Positions 1-10,171 of a stretch of 64,000 nt of DNA are shown here, in pieces. How positions within the stretch are numbered: the stretch's first letter is position 1; each line of letters opens with the position of its first letter. The notes below the pieces were generated by a model. That model saw only the letters and a program-made list of their open reading frames with translations, searched no databases and had not been told where the DNA came from. The DNA is taken from NCBI GenBank assembly GCA_021325235.1, contig JAJPHN010000034.1, positions 1-64,000 of the forward strand, written 5' to 3'. A program made the position numbers and the translations under genes. This DNA comes from Terriglobia bacterium. GTDB lineage: Bacteria; Acidobacteriota; Terriglobia; Bryobacterales; Bryobacteraceae.

Positions 1-572
1 AAGCCAAATTCGGACGGCTGGAACTCCAGGTTCTCCTGTTCGAAGCGCTCGTACATCTTGGCGGCGGCGTTCAACAGCTGTTCGCGTCGTTTCAGGCGCT
101 CGGCCTGGATTTCTTTCAGTTCGGCGATGTCCTTTTCGCGATGGCGGCGGAGACGGGAGTCGTGCAGACGGAGGTTGCGGAGGTCGCGGGCGCAGGTCTG
201 GGCGATGTAAGTGTCGAGCAAGACGAGGCGGAGAGATTCGGGCTGATCGGCGAAGAGGCCGGCATGGGTGATGCGGCCGAGCGCGAAGATGCCGGATTCG
301 AGCGTCGGGATGCGCTGCAGACGCCACTCGGTATCAGCGATCGATTGGACCAGCAGTTTCTCGCGGTGATCGGCGGGGGCCCAGACCGCGAAGACACTCG
401 CGATGTGCTGTTCATAGAGAGCGGCGTCGTCGCTGGGGAGCAGAACGGTGGCGCCGGTGAGGCCGTTGCGGACGGCGTTGTGGGAGACCCTGGCTTTGCC
501 TTCGGCTGTCGTGGGACCAGTCGAGAGTTGGGAGTTGGCGCGATTGGCGGCGATTTGTGCTTCGGTGGCCAT
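1..572 (-). CDS. Conserved hypothetical protein, 3' end outside window
   Basis: Open reading frame on the minus strand that runs off the left edge without a stop, so only about 190 residues are visible. It begins MATEAQIAANRANSQLSTGP and continues TTAEGKARVSHNAVRNGL, a signature I recognise from a large family of unnamed proteins abundant in Solibacter-like Acidobacteriota. The rest is rich in Arg, Glu and Leu, and the end that is visible looks helical (RRHREKDIAELKEIQAERL). No enzymatic motif is visible and the function is unknown. An in-frame ATG lies 11 codons upstream, but the family signature starts at the ATG chosen here. It lies 102 bp downstream of cdd on the same strand, and no terminator is seen between them. 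Confidence 0.75.
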   Translation of the reverse strand, partial: MATEAQIAANRANSQLSTGPTTAEGKARVSHNAVRNGLTGATVLLPSDDAALYEQHIASVFAVWAPADHREKLLVQSIADTEWRLQRIPTLESGIFALGRITHAGLFADQPESLRLVLLDTYIAQTCARDLRNLRLHDSRLRRHREKDIAELKEIQAERLKRREQLLNAAAKMYERFEQENLEFQPSEFG

Positions 573-674
573 GACGAAGGCTTTAGCACGGCAGGGGAGG
601 CGCATGGCGGACCATTCGCGGCGAACGTGGCCATTGGCCTACAAAAGGCTGGAGTTATAAGCCGAGGGAAAATT

Positions 675-1091
675 TTATTCGAGTGTGAACGGGAGCGGGA
701 GGAGTTCGGAGACGGTGTAGTCGCGCGGGGTGCCGGCGATGAGCAGAAGCGCATCGGGAGCGAGTTCGGCGAGCCACTGGCGGCAGGCTCCGCATGGCAT
801 GAAGGAACCCGGGGATGAGTCCGGTGGAGCGTCGATACAGGCAATGGCGACAGCGCGGATGGGCCGATCGGCGGAGACTACCGCGGCGGAAAGTGCGGAG
901 CGTTCGGCGCAGAGGGTGAGGCCGTAGCTGGCATTTTCTACGTTGACGCCGGTGTGGATATCGCGCGCACCGAGTACAGCAGCGCCTACGCGGAACTTCG
1001 AGTAGGGCGCGTAGGCTTTCAGGGCCGCTTCGCGAGCGGACTGGAGCAGCCGCTCGCGTGTTGCGGAATCTACGCTATTCGGCGTGCTCAC
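675..1091 (-). CDS. cdd: Cytidine deaminase
   Basis: Hydrolytic deamination of cytidine and deoxycytidine to (deoxy)uridine in pyrimidine salvage; cytoplasmic. At 138 residues it has the size of the short homotetrameric class. The zinc site is complete: NVENASYGLTLCAERSA supplies Cys61 and the proton-shuttling Glu63, and MPCGACRQW supplies Cys100 and Cys103, the three-cysteine ligand set of tetrameric enzymes. The start is a GTG lying inside the 3' end of pnp, a 17-bp overlap in another frame, so translation is probably coupled to pnp. The family assignment is secure; the exact start is less so because no strong ribosome binding site is visible. Confidence 0.93.
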   Translation of the reverse strand: MSTPNSVDSATRERLLQSAREAALKAYAPYSKFRVGAAVLGARDIHTGVNVENASYGLTLCAERSALSAAVVSADRPIRAVAIACIDAPPDSSPGSFMPCGACRQWLAELAPDALLLIAGTPRDYTVSELLPLPFTLE

Positions 1092-3201
1092 CGGCTGCAG
1101 CGCCCGCTTTGAGCTTTTCGCGCTGCTCCTTGAGGATGGCCTTGCGGCTCAGCTTGATCTTGTTGCCTTCGAGCGCGAGGACTTTGACCAGAATCTGGTC
1201 ACCTTCGTTGAGCTCGTCGCGAACGTTCTTGATGCGGCTTTCCGAGATTTCGCTGATGTGGAGTAGCCCGTCGGTGCCGGGGAAGATTTCGACGAATGCG
1301 CCGAAATCGGCGATGCGGACCACTTTACCGAGGTAGGTCTTACCGACTTCGGCAACGGCCGCGATATCGGCAACCATCTGCATGGCGCGGTTGGCGGCCT
1401 GACCGTTGGAGGCGAAGATGTTGACCGTGCCGTCGTCGGAGACATCGATCTTGACGCCGGTCTGGTCGATGATGCCCTTGATGACCTTGCCACCGGGCCC
1501 GATGAGCTCGCGGATCTTGTCGGTCGGAATCTTGGTGGTGTAGATGCGCGGGGCGTACTGCGAGAGCTGGGTACGCGGCTTGTCGATGGTGGCGATCATC
1601 TTGTCGAGGATCTCCATGCGGCCCTTGCGCGCCTGCTCGAGAGCCTCGGCCATGATCTTGGTCGTGACATTGGTGACCTTGATGTCCATTTGCAGCGCGG
1701 TGATGCCGTCGCGCGTGCCGGCGACCTTGAAGTCCATATCGCCGTAGTGATCTTCGGCACCGGCAATGTCGGTGAGGACGGCGTAGTCGTTGCCTTCGAT
1801 GACGAGACCCATGGCGATCCCGGCGACGGGTTTGGTCAGGGGCACGCCGGCATCCATTAAGGAGAGTGTGCCGCCGCAGACGCTGGCCATCGAGCTCGAG
1901 CCGTTGGATTCGAGGATGTCGCTGACGACGCGGAGGGTGTAGGGGAAGGCCTTTTCGTCCGGGATCATGGGCGAGAGGGCGCGTTCGGCAAGTGCGCCGT
2001 GGCCGATCTCGCGGCGGCCGGGTCCGCGCATAAACCCGACTTCACCAACGCTGAACGGTGGGAAGTTGTAGTGGAGCATGAAGCGCTTCGAAGTCTCGCT
2101 GGGATCGAACATCTCGATGCGCTGCTCGTCGTCCTTGGTGCCGAGCGTGGTGGTGACGAGGGCCTGGGTTTCGCCACGAGTGAAGATAGCGGAACCGTGG
2201 GTACGGGGCAGAACGCCGACTTCGCAGGTGATGGGGCGGATCTGATCGAAGGCGCGCCCATCGGGACGGCGGCGATTCTTGAGCATCTCGTCGCGGAAGA
2301 TGCGCTCTTTGAGATGAGTGAAGGCCTGGCCGGCTTCGACCAGATCGGCTTCTTCGGTGAAGAGCGCGAGCGCTTTTTCCTTGGCCTGATCGACGCGGCT
2401 GTAGCTTTCGATTTTGGCGTACTTTTCGGTGTTGAGCGCGTCGGTGAGGTCGAGACGGATGGAGTCTTCGATGAGGCGCAGTTTTTCCTGATTGACGGGA
2501 ACAGGGGTGAATTCGCGCTTCTGCTTGCCGGCTTTCGAGACGAGTTCACGGATACCGGCGGCGATGCGCTTGCAGCAATCGTGGCCGAACTCGATGGCCT
2601 TGACGACTTCGGTTTCGGTAGCTTCCGTGGCGCCGGCTTCGACCATGACGATGCCCTCGTCGGTACCGGCGACGACGATGTTGAGCTTGGAATCCTTGCT
2701 CTCGGTGTAGGAGGCGTTGGCCTTGTGCTGGCCGTTGATGAGGGCGACACGCACGCCGCCGAGGACGTGATGGAACGGAATATCGGAGATGGCGAGCGCA
2801 GCGCCGGCGCCGATGATGGAGAGTACGCCGGGATCGTATTCGGGATCGGCGGAGAGCACCATGGCGATGATCTGCGTCTCATGGCTGTAGCCTTCGGGGA
2901 ACAGCGGACGAATGGGGCGATCGATGAGGCGGCTGGTGAGAATTTCTTTCTCGGAGGGGCGGCCTTCGCGCTTGATGAAGCCGCCGGGAAACTTGCCCGC
3001 GGCGTAGGTGTACTCGCGGTAATCGACCGTGAGCGGAAAGAAGCTGGCGCCGGGCTTGGGCTTCTCGGCGGAGGTGGCCGCGACGAGCACGACCGAATCT
3101 CCTGAACGAACAACGACAGACCCACCGGCCTGCTTGGCAATCTTGCCGGTCTCGAGCGAGACCTTTGACCCGAAGAGGTCAATATCAACTGTGTGCGACA
3201 T
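1075..3201 (-). CDS. pnp: Polyribonucleotide nucleotidyltransferase (PNPase)
   Basis: Phosphorolytic 3'-to-5' exoribonuclease of mRNA decay, usually a trimer and degradosome partner. The 708-residue length is normal for the family. Domains in order: first RNase PH core (about 1-220, with FFPLTVDYREYTYAAGKFPGG), helical linker, second RNase PH core (about 310-545, with the catalytic Asp region GDMDFKVAGTRDGITALQMD), KH domain (GxxG loop in LIGPGGKVIKGI) and a C-terminal S1 domain (GKVVRIADFGAFVEIFPG). The order rpsO-pnp is the classic bacterial one. A 319-bp leader rich in hairpins separates the two genes and is a natural place for autoregulation. cdd overlaps the 3' end. Confidence 0.97.
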   Translation of the reverse strand: MSHTVDIDLFGSKVSLETGKIAKQAGGSVVVRSGDSVVLVAATSAEKPKPGASFFPLTVDYREYTYAAGKFPGGFIKREGRPSEKEILTSRLIDRPIRPLFPEGYSHETQIIAMVLSADPEYDPGVLSIIGAGAALAISDIPFHHVLGGVRVALINGQHKANASYTESKDSKLNIVVAGTDEGIVMVEAGATEATETEVVKAIEFGHDCCKRIAAGIRELVSKAGKQKREFTPVPVNQEKLRLIEDSIRLDLTDALNTEKYAKIESYSRVDQAKEKALALFTEEADLVEAGQAFTHLKERIFRDEMLKNRRRPDGRAFDQIRPITCEVGVLPRTHGSAIFTRGETQALVTTTLGTKDDEQRIEMFDPSETSKRFMLHYNFPPFSVGEVGFMRGPGRREIGHGALAERALSPMIPDEKAFPYTLRVVSDILESNGSSSMASVCGGTLSLMDAGVPLTKPVAGIAMGLVIEGNDYAVLTDIAGAEDHYGDMDFKVAGTRDGITALQMDIKVTNVTTKIMAEALEQARKGRMEILDKMIATIDKPRTQLSQYAPRIYTTKIPTDKIRELIGPGGKVIKGIIDQTGVKIDVSDDGTVNIFASNGQAANRAMQMVADIAAVAEVGKTYLGKVVRIADFGAFVEIFPGTDGLLHISEISESRIKNVRDELNEGDQILVKVLALEGNKIKLSRKAILKEQREKLKAGAAAGEHAE

Positions 3202-3520
3202 GAGTATCTATTCCCTGAATCTTCGCCTCGCTGATGCGGCAAGCCGCCATCTCAGCCCCGACCAAAAACAGGTCGGATTTGCAAATCTGGCCTGATCCTG
3301 GCCAGAGCTGAACTGGCACTTTAGCGCACGCGGGCTCATCTTTCCCGATGCCTGAGCATCATAAAAGTCCTTATCGACTTCGGGATTAAAGGAGGGGACT
3401 TAGAGCTGGAAGCGGGTTGTGCAGCAGCCCACCGGAGCCGCCGTGGCAACGAGTCCTTTTGAAGCGACCTGAAGCCTGCCTGAGAATCGCTCGAGCTAGA
3501 ACCACGCGCTTTAGGCGCGT
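3202..3520 (-). promoter_or_regulatory. Structured rpsO-pnp intergenic leader
   Basis: This 319-bp gap has no convincing ORF. Read on the minus strand it can form several short perfect hairpins before the pnp start: GATGC-TCAG-GCATC (about 3348-3361), CTGGCC-7-GGCCAG (3287-3305), CCGACC-7-GGTCGG (3258-3276) and GCGG-CTTG-CCGC (3236-3247). In enterobacteria the pnp leader folds into a stem that RNase III cuts and PNPase then uses to repress its own message. A similar role here is an inference from position and structure only. Confidence 0.4.
3504..3520 (-). terminator. Hairpin directly after rpsO stop
   Basis: A perfect 6-bp stem with a 5-base loop (ACGCGC-TTTAG-GCGCGT on the plus strand) starts immediately after the rpsO stop codon. 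It is not followed by a U-run on the minus strand, so it is more likely a processing or attenuation hairpin between rpsO and pnp than a full intrinsic terminator. Confidence 0.3.
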
Positions 3521-3790
3521 TTAGCGGCGGATGCCGAGGCTCTGAATGAGAGCCTGATAGCGTTCCGGACTGCGGTCTTTCAGATAGCTGATCATCTTGC
3601 GACGGCGGGCCACCATCGTGAGCAAGCCACGAGTGGAATGATGGTCTTTCTGATGCGTCTTCAGGTGATCGGTTAACTGCGCAATTCGCTGGCTCAGAAG
3701 CGCAATCTGGACCTCGGGCGAACCGGAATCCGACTTGTGGGTCCGGTACTTGCTGATGATCTTGGACTTCTCTTCTACTGCCAACGCCAT
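3521..3790 (-). CDS. rpsO: 30S ribosomal protein S15 (uS15)
   Basis: Primary 16S rRNA-binding protein of the small subunit platform, also part of the intersubunit bridge. The 89-residue protein has the usual length and the conserved S15 core: [20 protein letters not shown] followed by [19 protein letters not shown]. The start is the ATG at 3790; an upstream GGAG about 14 bases away is a rather distant ribosome binding site. pnp follows on the same strand after a structured leader. In other bacteria S15 represses its own translation; no specific operator could be recognised here. Confidence 0.97.
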   Translation of the reverse strand: MALAVEEKSKIISKYRTHKSDSGSPEVQIALLSQRIAQLTDHLKTHQKDHHSTRGLLTMVARRRKMISYLKDRSPERYQALIQSLGIRR

Positions 3791-3876
3791 TCTAGAAAAC
3801 GAAACTCCTCGTCTTAACCTTAATCTCGATTTTTATTCTTTAACAGAGTAGCACAGTAGACCGTAGCCGGAGAGGT

Positions 3877-5466
3877 CTACTTGGCCAGGTTCACGCGGCG
3901 AACGAATTTGACGGCCTTGTTTTCGAACAGCTGTGCGATCAGGTTGTCGGAGACGGGCTGATCGGTTTCGATGATGGAAATGGCCGTGAGCGGATGCGAT
4001 TTGGCCTGCTGCTCGTCCTCGCGGCCGAGGGCGAAGTTGGCGATGTTGACGCCGTTCTTGCCGAGGACGGTGCCGAAGTAGCCGATGACGCCCGGGACGT
4101 CTTCGTTTTTCGAGTAAAGCAGGTTGCCGTCGAGGGTGGCTTCGCAGGAGATGCCTTCGACCTGCAGAAGGCGGGGCTTGTTCAGGACGACGGCACCGAC
4201 GGCTGAGACGGTTCCGGCATCGGTATCGACCTCCATGCGGATGGAGCTGAGGTGCGAATCGGCGGGCTCGAGCTGCTCGGCGACGCGGAAGCCGCGCTGT
4301 GTAGCAATCTGCATAGCGTTGACGACGTTGGCGCGGTATTCGAGCGAGCGCCGGAGAACGCCGGCCAGGCCGGAGTTGCGCAGGATCTGGGTGTTGTTTT
4401 CGGCGAGCCGGCCGTAGTAGACGAAGCGGATGGTGTGCGGGTTGCCGGGGGCGATGTGGCTCAGGAAGGCGCCCAGACGTTCGGCGAGATCCACGTAAGG
4501 CCCGAGGGCGCGATACTGCTCGGGCGTGAGGGCCGGCATGTTGACGGCATTGAGCGCGACGCCGTTCTTGAGGTACTCGATCATCTGCTCGACGATGCGG
4601 ATGCCGACGATCTCCTGGGCTTCTTCGGTGGAACCGGCGATGTGCGGGGTGGCGACGACGGGGTCGAGTTTGAGCAGAGAGTTGTCGCCGGGAGGCTCGG
4701 TCTCGAAGACATCGAGCGCAGCGCCGCCGATCTTGCCGGAAGCGATAGCGGATTCGAGCGCGGCCTGATCGACCAGCTCGCCGCGCGCACAGTTGACAAT
4801 GCGCACGCCGTCTTTCATCTGCGCGAAGGCGCTGGCGTTGAGCATTTTGTCGGTTTCGGGCGTGAGGGCGACGTGGAGCGTGATGTAATCGCTTTGCTTG
4901 TAGAGCTCGGGGAGAGAGACGAGCTCGATACCGAGGTCGCGCGCGCTTTGGGAGCTGATGTAGGGATCGTGGCCGACGATGCGCATCTCAAAGGGACGCG
5001 CGCGCTTGACGACTTCGCGGCCGATGCTGCCGAGGCCAACGATGCCGAGCGTTTTGCCGCGCAGCTCGTTGCCGAGGAATTTTTTCTTTTCCCATTTGCC
5101 GGATTTGGTGGAAGAGCTGGCCTGGGGGACCGAGCGCGCCATCGAAAGCATGAGCGCGAGGGTGTGCTCGGCAACCGATACAGCGTTGCCGCCGGGCGTA
5201 TTCATGACGAGCACACCGGCTTCGGTCGCGGCGGGGAGGTCGACATTGTCGACGCCAACTCCGGCGCGGCCGATCACGCGTAGTTTGGGGGCTTTAGCGA
5301 GCACATCTTTGGTGACTTTGACGGCGCTGCGGACGACCAGAGCATCGGAATCGGCGAGATGCTCGGAATAGGTCTTGGGATCGGCGACGACCAGGTTCCA
5401 ATCCGACTGGGCGCGCAGTAAGTCCAGGGCAGCCGACGCGAGCGGCTCAGCAACAAGTATTTTCAT
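3877..5466 (-). CDS. serA: D-3-phosphoglycerate dehydrogenase
   Basis: Oxidises 3-phosphoglycerate to 3-phosphohydroxypyruvate with NAD+, the committed step of serine synthesis. At 529 residues it is the long type, with the split substrate domain and Rossmann domain (GIVGLGSIGREVVKRARPF), the catalytic Arg and His regions (NCARGELVDQAALE and PHIAGSTEEAQ), then an intervening allosteric substrate-binding domain and a C-terminal ACT domain (about 455-529, beginning near DVPGVIGYFGTVLGKNGVNI). The ACT and intervening domains suggest serine feedback. It starts 9 bp after the upstream aminotransferase gene, so the two are almost certainly cotranscribed as a serine module. Confidence 0.95.
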   Translation of the reverse strand: MKILVAEPLASAALDLLRAQSDWNLVVADPKTYSEHLADSDALVVRSAVKVTKDVLAKAPKLRVIGRAGVGVDNVDLPAATEAGVLVMNTPGGNAVSVAEHTLALMLSMARSVPQASSSTKSGKWEKKKFLGNELRGKTLGIVGLGSIGREVVKRARPFEMRIVGHDPYISSQSARDLGIELVSLPELYKQSDYITLHVALTPETDKMLNASAFAQMKDGVRIVNCARGELVDQAALESAIASGKIGGAALDVFETEPPGDNSLLKLDPVVATPHIAGSTEEAQEIVGIRIVEQMIEYLKNGVALNAVNMPALTPEQYRALGPYVDLAERLGAFLSHIAPGNPHTIRFVYYGRLAENNTQILRNSGLAGVLRRSLEYRANVVNAMQIATQRGFRVAEQLEPADSHLSSIRMEVDTDAGTVSAVGAVVLNKPRLLQVEGISCEATLDGNLLYSKNEDVPGVIGYFGTVLGKNGVNIANFALGREDEQQAKSHPLTAISIIETDQPVSDNLIAQLFENKAVKFVRRVNLAK

Positions 5467-5475
5467 CGTGATTTT

Positions 5476-6648
5476 TTAGCTGACGGCGAGCGTTTCCTTG
5501 GGAAGCGCGACGTCGGCGTAGACATTCTGCACGGCCGCGACACCGGAGCCGAAGCGCACCGGATGGCCGTGTGCAGCGAGAATGATTTCGAGCTCGGCGA
5601 TCACAGCGAAGAGATCGTGGAAATCAAAGAAACCCAGATGGGCGAAGCGGAAAATCTGGCCCTTCATCGAACCCTGACCGTTGGTGATGATGGCGTTGAA
5701 GCGGTTGCGAAATTCCTTGATGATGACGCCGGAATCCATGCCCGCCGGAGGCCGAACGGCGGTTACCGAAGAGCCGGGGGAAGAGGAAAAGACCTGCAAT
5801 CCGAGCGCTTCGACGGCTTCGCGAGTGGCGCGCGCGAGCAGTTGCGCGTTTTCGACCAGCTTGTCCATGCCGAGCGCCTTGATGTACTTCAACGCTTCGG
5901 CGAGCGCGAGCAGCAGAGCGGTATTGGGCGTCCAGGCGGATTCACCGCTCTGGGCGTTCTTGCGTTCCTTCTTGAGATCGAAGTAGAAGCGAGGCGACTT
6001 CGCCGAATCGGCGAGCGCCCAGGCCTTGGGACTGATGGAGAGAAACGCGAGGCCGGGCGGAATCATGAACGCTTTCTGCGAACCGCCGACGACGATGTCG
6101 AGACCCCAGCCATCGATATCGAGCGGCATGGTGCCGATACCCGTGATGGCATCGACGACGAAGATGGCATTGGTCTTCTTAACCGCGGCGCCCATGGCTT
6201 TGACGTCGTGCTGGGTACCGGTGGAAGTTTCCGAAGCCTGGACGAAAACGCCTTTGATGCTGGGGTTCTGCGCGAGCGCCTGCTCAACAGCCTGGGGCGA
6301 CACGGCATCGCCATAGGGCGCTGTGAGCACGGTGGCTTTCATGCCCCAGGCTTTCATGATTTCGACCCAGCGCTCGCCGAATTTACCGGCGGAACAGACG
6401 AGCACTTCATCTCCGGGCGAAAAGAAATTCTGCGTGGCCGCTTCAAGACCGCCCGAGCCTGAGGAGACGAGCACGAGAACCTCGTTGGCGGTGCCCAGCA
6501 CAGCTTTGAGATCGGCCAGAACCTGCTTATATAGGTTGCGGAAATCTTCGGTCCGATGATGGATGTCGGAACCCATCATGGCGTGAAGCGCGGAAGGCAG
6601 AAGGGGCGTGGGCCCCGGAGTGAGCAGTCGCTGCTTTTTGATATGCAT
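5476..6648 (-). CDS. Class V aminotransferase, alanine-glyoxylate / phosphoserine type
   Basis: PLP-dependent transaminase of the small aspartate-aminotransferase-like class V family (390 residues). The Schiff-base lysine is Lys192 in VVGGSQKAFMIPPG, and the N-terminal LLTPGPTPLLPS is typical of the alanine-glyoxylate/serine-pyruvate group. Proteins of this group placed next to serA often serve as the phosphoserine (SerC) or serine-forming aminotransferase in bacteria without canonical SerC, and the 9-bp spacing to serA supports this. The true amino donor and acceptor cannot be read from the sequence. It is the first gene of the pair. Confidence 0.88.
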   Translation of the reverse strand: MHIKKQRLLTPGPTPLLPSALHAMMGSDIHHRTEDFRNLYKQVLADLKAVLGTANEVLVLVSSGSGGLEAATQNFFSPGDEVLVCSAGKFGERWVEIMKAWGMKATVLTAPYGDAVSPQAVEQALAQNPSIKGVFVQASETSTGTQHDVKAMGAAVKKTNAIFVVDAITGIGTMPLDIDGWGLDIVVGGSQKAFMIPPGLAFLSISPKAWALADSAKSPRFYFDLKKERKNAQSGESAWTPNTALLLALAEALKYIKALGMDKLVENAQLLARATREAVEALGLQVFSSSPGSSVTAVRPPAGMDSGVIIKEFRNRFNAIITNGQGSMKGQIFRFAHLGFFDFHDLFAVIAELEIILAAHGHPVRFGSGVAAVQNVYADVALPKETLAVS

Positions 6649-6733
6649 TACCGGAGAAATTCGAGATCACGCGGAGCCGTGTTACAGCGAGACGGCTCGA
6701 ACGCGTAGCATGACTGGAAACTTGTGAAAAATC

Positions 6734-6762
6734 AGGATAGCATCCCGGGGCGGCTTTGAAAG
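6734..6762 (-). promoter_or_regulatory. Candidate sigma-70 type promoter for the serine module
   Basis: On the minus strand, CTTTCA (6757-6762) and TATCCT (6734-6739) are separated by 17 bases, about 85 bases before the aminotransferase start. The -35 matches consensus at only three positions, so this is a weak prediction. Confidence 0.25.
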
Positions 6763-6798
6763 GCGTGGGGAGGAACAGTCGTGGCGTCGGGAAGGGGG

Positions 6799-7368
6799 TC
6801 ATCTGGGCGCCTCGTTGAATCCCCGTCCGCTCAGGATCAGCGGCACGCATTTTTCGACTCGCGCGGATCTGGTTTTCGCCTGTTTGGCGCTCGCGATGTG
6901 GAAGAGGTAGGACTTTCGTCGGCCGGGAGAAAGCGCCTGGAACGCCGTCCGGAGAACGGGGTCCCGATCGAGCGCGCTCTGGAACTCGTCAGGAACCGGG
7001 TAGTCCGCAGGCTTTTTGAGCTCGATCTTTTTGCCGGCCTGCTCGAGTGCGATTGCTTCGCGGAGATAAGCGGCGAGGGTGGATCGGAGGGGCGCGATCT
7101 CTTTGACGGAAGTGAACTTGATCCAACGGGCGGACTGCGTGTGGTCGCCGATTCTTTGGAGGATGTGCTTCGGGTCTTGGAGCAGCGCGCCTTTGAAGAA
7201 CGAGAAAGCGCAGGAGTCCTTAAGCGGGATCACGATGGCGAGATTCTTGTTCTGGAACGTGAAGCAGGGCTTGCCCCACTTGACGGCTTCGGTAAGGCCA
7301 CAGTCGAGAGCGATTTCGCGCAGCTTATCGGTTTCGTTGCGCCACTTCTCCGCGTAGGGAACTCTCAT
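6799..7368 (-). CDS. YdeI/OmpD-associated family protein (DUF1801-like N-terminus)
   Basis: A 189-residue cytoplasmic protein with no signal peptide. The N-terminal part (WRNETDKLREIALDCGLTEA, then KWGKPCFTFQNKNLAIV) matches the YdhG/DUF1801 fold. The C-terminal part (FQALSPGRRKSYLFHIASAK followed by TRSARVEKCVPLILSGRGF) is the conserved YdeI/OmdA tail. The family has been linked to peptide and stress resistance, but no biochemical activity is established. It stands alone, with a GGAG ribosome binding site before the ATG and a 139-bp upstream gap. Confidence 0.85.
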   Translation of the reverse strand: MRVPYAEKWRNETDKLREIALDCGLTEAVKWGKPCFTFQNKNLAIVIPLKDSCAFSFFKGALLQDPKHILQRIGDHTQSARWIKFTSVKEIAPLRSTLAAYLREAIALEQAGKKIELKKPADYPVPDEFQSALDRDPVLRTAFQALSPGRRKSYLFHIASAKQAKTRSARVEKCVPLILSGRGFNEAPR

Positions 7369-7507
7369 GGTTCAGTTTCTCCGCCGCCGCAGCAGGATTG
7401 GAAGCGCCGAGGGGTCAGAGTTGGCCTGCATCTCCAGATTTTGCCACTGCAGGGCTGGTCGGTTTCACATCGGGCGGGCGTTGCGCTAATGCTTGGGTGG
7501 TGACTCC

Positions 7508-8269
7508 TCAAACGACAGTCATTCCGCCGTCGACCGTGAGGGCGTGGCCGACGACGTAACTCGCGCCGTCGCTGCAGAGCCAGAGCACGACAGAGGCGAT
7601 CTCCTCGGGCCTGCCGGCGCGGCCGATGGGAACGTTTTTCGCAATGTCGTTGTAGGCCTGCTCGTCCCCGCTGACGACATCGCGGCCGATTTTGGTATCG
7701 ATGAGGCCTGGATTGATGGCGTTTACACGGATGCCGTGCCGGATGTATTCGAGTGCGGCAGTGCGGGTGAGTCCGACGACACCGTGTTTCGAGGCAATGT
7801 AGGAACTAATGCCGGGATTGCCGGTCAGAGCGCCAACCGAGGCGTTGTTGACAATCGCGCCGCTGCGCTGGCGCTGCATCTGCTGCAGTTCGTATTTCAT
7901 CGAACTCCAGACGCCGCGCAGGTTGATGCCGATGACGCGGTCCCACTCTTGGCGGGTGCTCTCGGCGGTGGGCGCGATGCGGGCCATGACGCCGGCGTTG
8001 TTGAAGGCGGCATCCAGGCGGCCAAACTCGGCCACGGTGAGACGGACCATCTGCTCGACCTGTGCGTCGTCGCTTACATCGCAGCGGACAGCGAGGGCTT
8101 TGTGACCGGCGGCAGTGAGCTTGCGGGCTTCGGCGCTCACCACGTCCTCCTGAATATCAGCCAGCACAACAGCCGCACCGGCCTCGGCAAACGCGCGGGC
8201 GGTGGCGAGGCCCATGCCGGAGGATGCTCCGGTTACGAGCGCCACTTTGTCATCAAAGGACAGATTCAT
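7508..8269 (-). CDS. SDR family NAD(P)-dependent oxidoreductase
   Basis: Classical short-chain dehydrogenase/reductase of 253 residues. It has the cofactor motif TGASSGMG near the N-terminus, an acidic residue after beta-2 (VVLADIQED, favouring NAD+), the NNAG motif, the catalytic Ser in NNASVGALTG and the YxxxK pair in SSYIASKHGVVG. The ending LTVDGGMTVV is typical of 2,5-dichloro-2,5-cyclohexadiene-1,4-diol or glucose-dehydrogenase-like members. The substrate is unknown. It follows the aldo/keto reductase gene by 13 bp and is probably cotranscribed with it. Confidence 0.9.
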   Translation of the reverse strand: MNLSFDDKVALVTGASSGMGLATARAFAEAGAAVVLADIQEDVVSAEARKLTAAGHKALAVRCDVSDDAQVEQMVRLTVAEFGRLDAAFNNAGVMARIAPTAESTRQEWDRVIGINLRGVWSSMKYELQQMQRQRSGAIVNNASVGALTGNPGISSYIASKHGVVGLTRTAALEYIRHGIRVNAINPGLIDTKIGRDVVSGDEQAYNDIAKNVPIGRAGRPEEIASVVLWLCSDGASYVVGHALTVDGGMTVV

Positions 8270-8282
8270 GCCAGATTCCTGA

Positions 8283-9296
<1,014 letters not shown>

Positions 9297-9473
9297 TTAG
9301 CGACGGACGCCGGCGGATGCTTTCCCGATTCTGCCGATTTTTTGCCCGATTCTGTTTGCGGTAAGGGAATTGCACATTGCAGAATGAGTTCGAATACATC
9401 AAACCGTGGCTTACTGAATGAGGACGCTACCGTACATCGACAGTCAGATCATCATTCTCAGTTGCCGGCTGCG

Positions 9474-10121
9474 CTAGGTTTCTTTTTTGAGAAGAATATG
9501 CAGTGCGGAGTCGGTGGGAGCATGTTCTGTGCAACGGTAGCCGAGCGCTGGCAGGTCCAAGCCCGCGAATAAATTCTCACCAGAGCCCAGGAGGAGAGGA
9601 CGAACGGCGAGATGGAGTTCGTCAATCCGCCTTGCGCGAAGGTATTGCTGAATGGTAGCGGTGCCGCCGCCGATGCGCACGTCCTTATCGCCGGCAGCAT
9701 CCCTGGCGCGTTGCAATGCGGCATCGATTCCGTCCGTGACGAAATGAAATGTCGTTCCGCCTTTCATCTCGAGCGGCTGGCGGGGATGGTGTGTCAGGAC
9801 GAATGTGGGCACGTGGTACGGCGGTTCGTCGCCCCACCATCCTTTCCAGGATTCGTCGGGCCAGGGGCCGCGCACGGGGCCGAACATGTTGCGTCCCAAA
9901 ATCCAGGCGCCGATGTTTTCCATGCCGCGCTCTGCCCACTGGTTGTCGACGCCGCTGGAGCCGCCTTCCTGGCCCTGCATGTACTTCCAGGTGCGCGTAG
10001 AGAAAAACCACTGGAAGAGCTCAGGGCCGCGGATGCCAAGCGGATTTTGAACGCTCTGGTTCGGGCCCGCAGCGTAGCCATCGAGCGATACAGAGAAGGA
10101 GTTGACACGGACCTTCGACAT
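9474..10121 (-). CDS. Dihydrofolate reductase / RibD C-terminal family protein
   Basis: A 215-residue protein of the RibD C-terminal/DHFR-like fold. Evidence is the opening VRVNSFSVSLDGYAAGPNQS, the central NIGAWILGRNMFGPVRGPW, the glycine-rich nucleotide segment VRIGGGTATIQQYLRARRID and the terminal LHLAVRPLLLGSGENLF. These stand-alone YyaP/YwjB-like proteins reduce unknown substrates and often spread as single genes. It is transcribed away from the sugar operon starting at 10217, and the 95-bp divergent spacer holds a strong dyad. Confidence 0.88.
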   Translation of the reverse strand: MSKVRVNSFSVSLDGYAAGPNQSVQNPLGIRGPELFQWFFSTRTWKYMQGQEGGSSGVDNQWAERGMENIGAWILGRNMFGPVRGPWPDESWKGWWGDEPPYHVPTFVLTHHPRQPLEMKGGTTFHFVTDGIDAALQRARDAAGDKDVRIGGGTATIQQYLRARRIDELHLAVRPLLLGSGENLFAGLDLPALGYRCTEHAPTDSALHILLKKET

Positions 10122-10171
10122 GGAGTCTCAAGTCTAGAGCATGAGATTGCCGGGTGCGATAAGAGTCTCAG

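Noticed and set aside
1999..3105. A 368-codon plus-strand open frame opposite pnp
   Set aside because: Shadow of pnp; Gly/Asp/Glu-biased composition produced by reading the opposite strand of a conserved gene.
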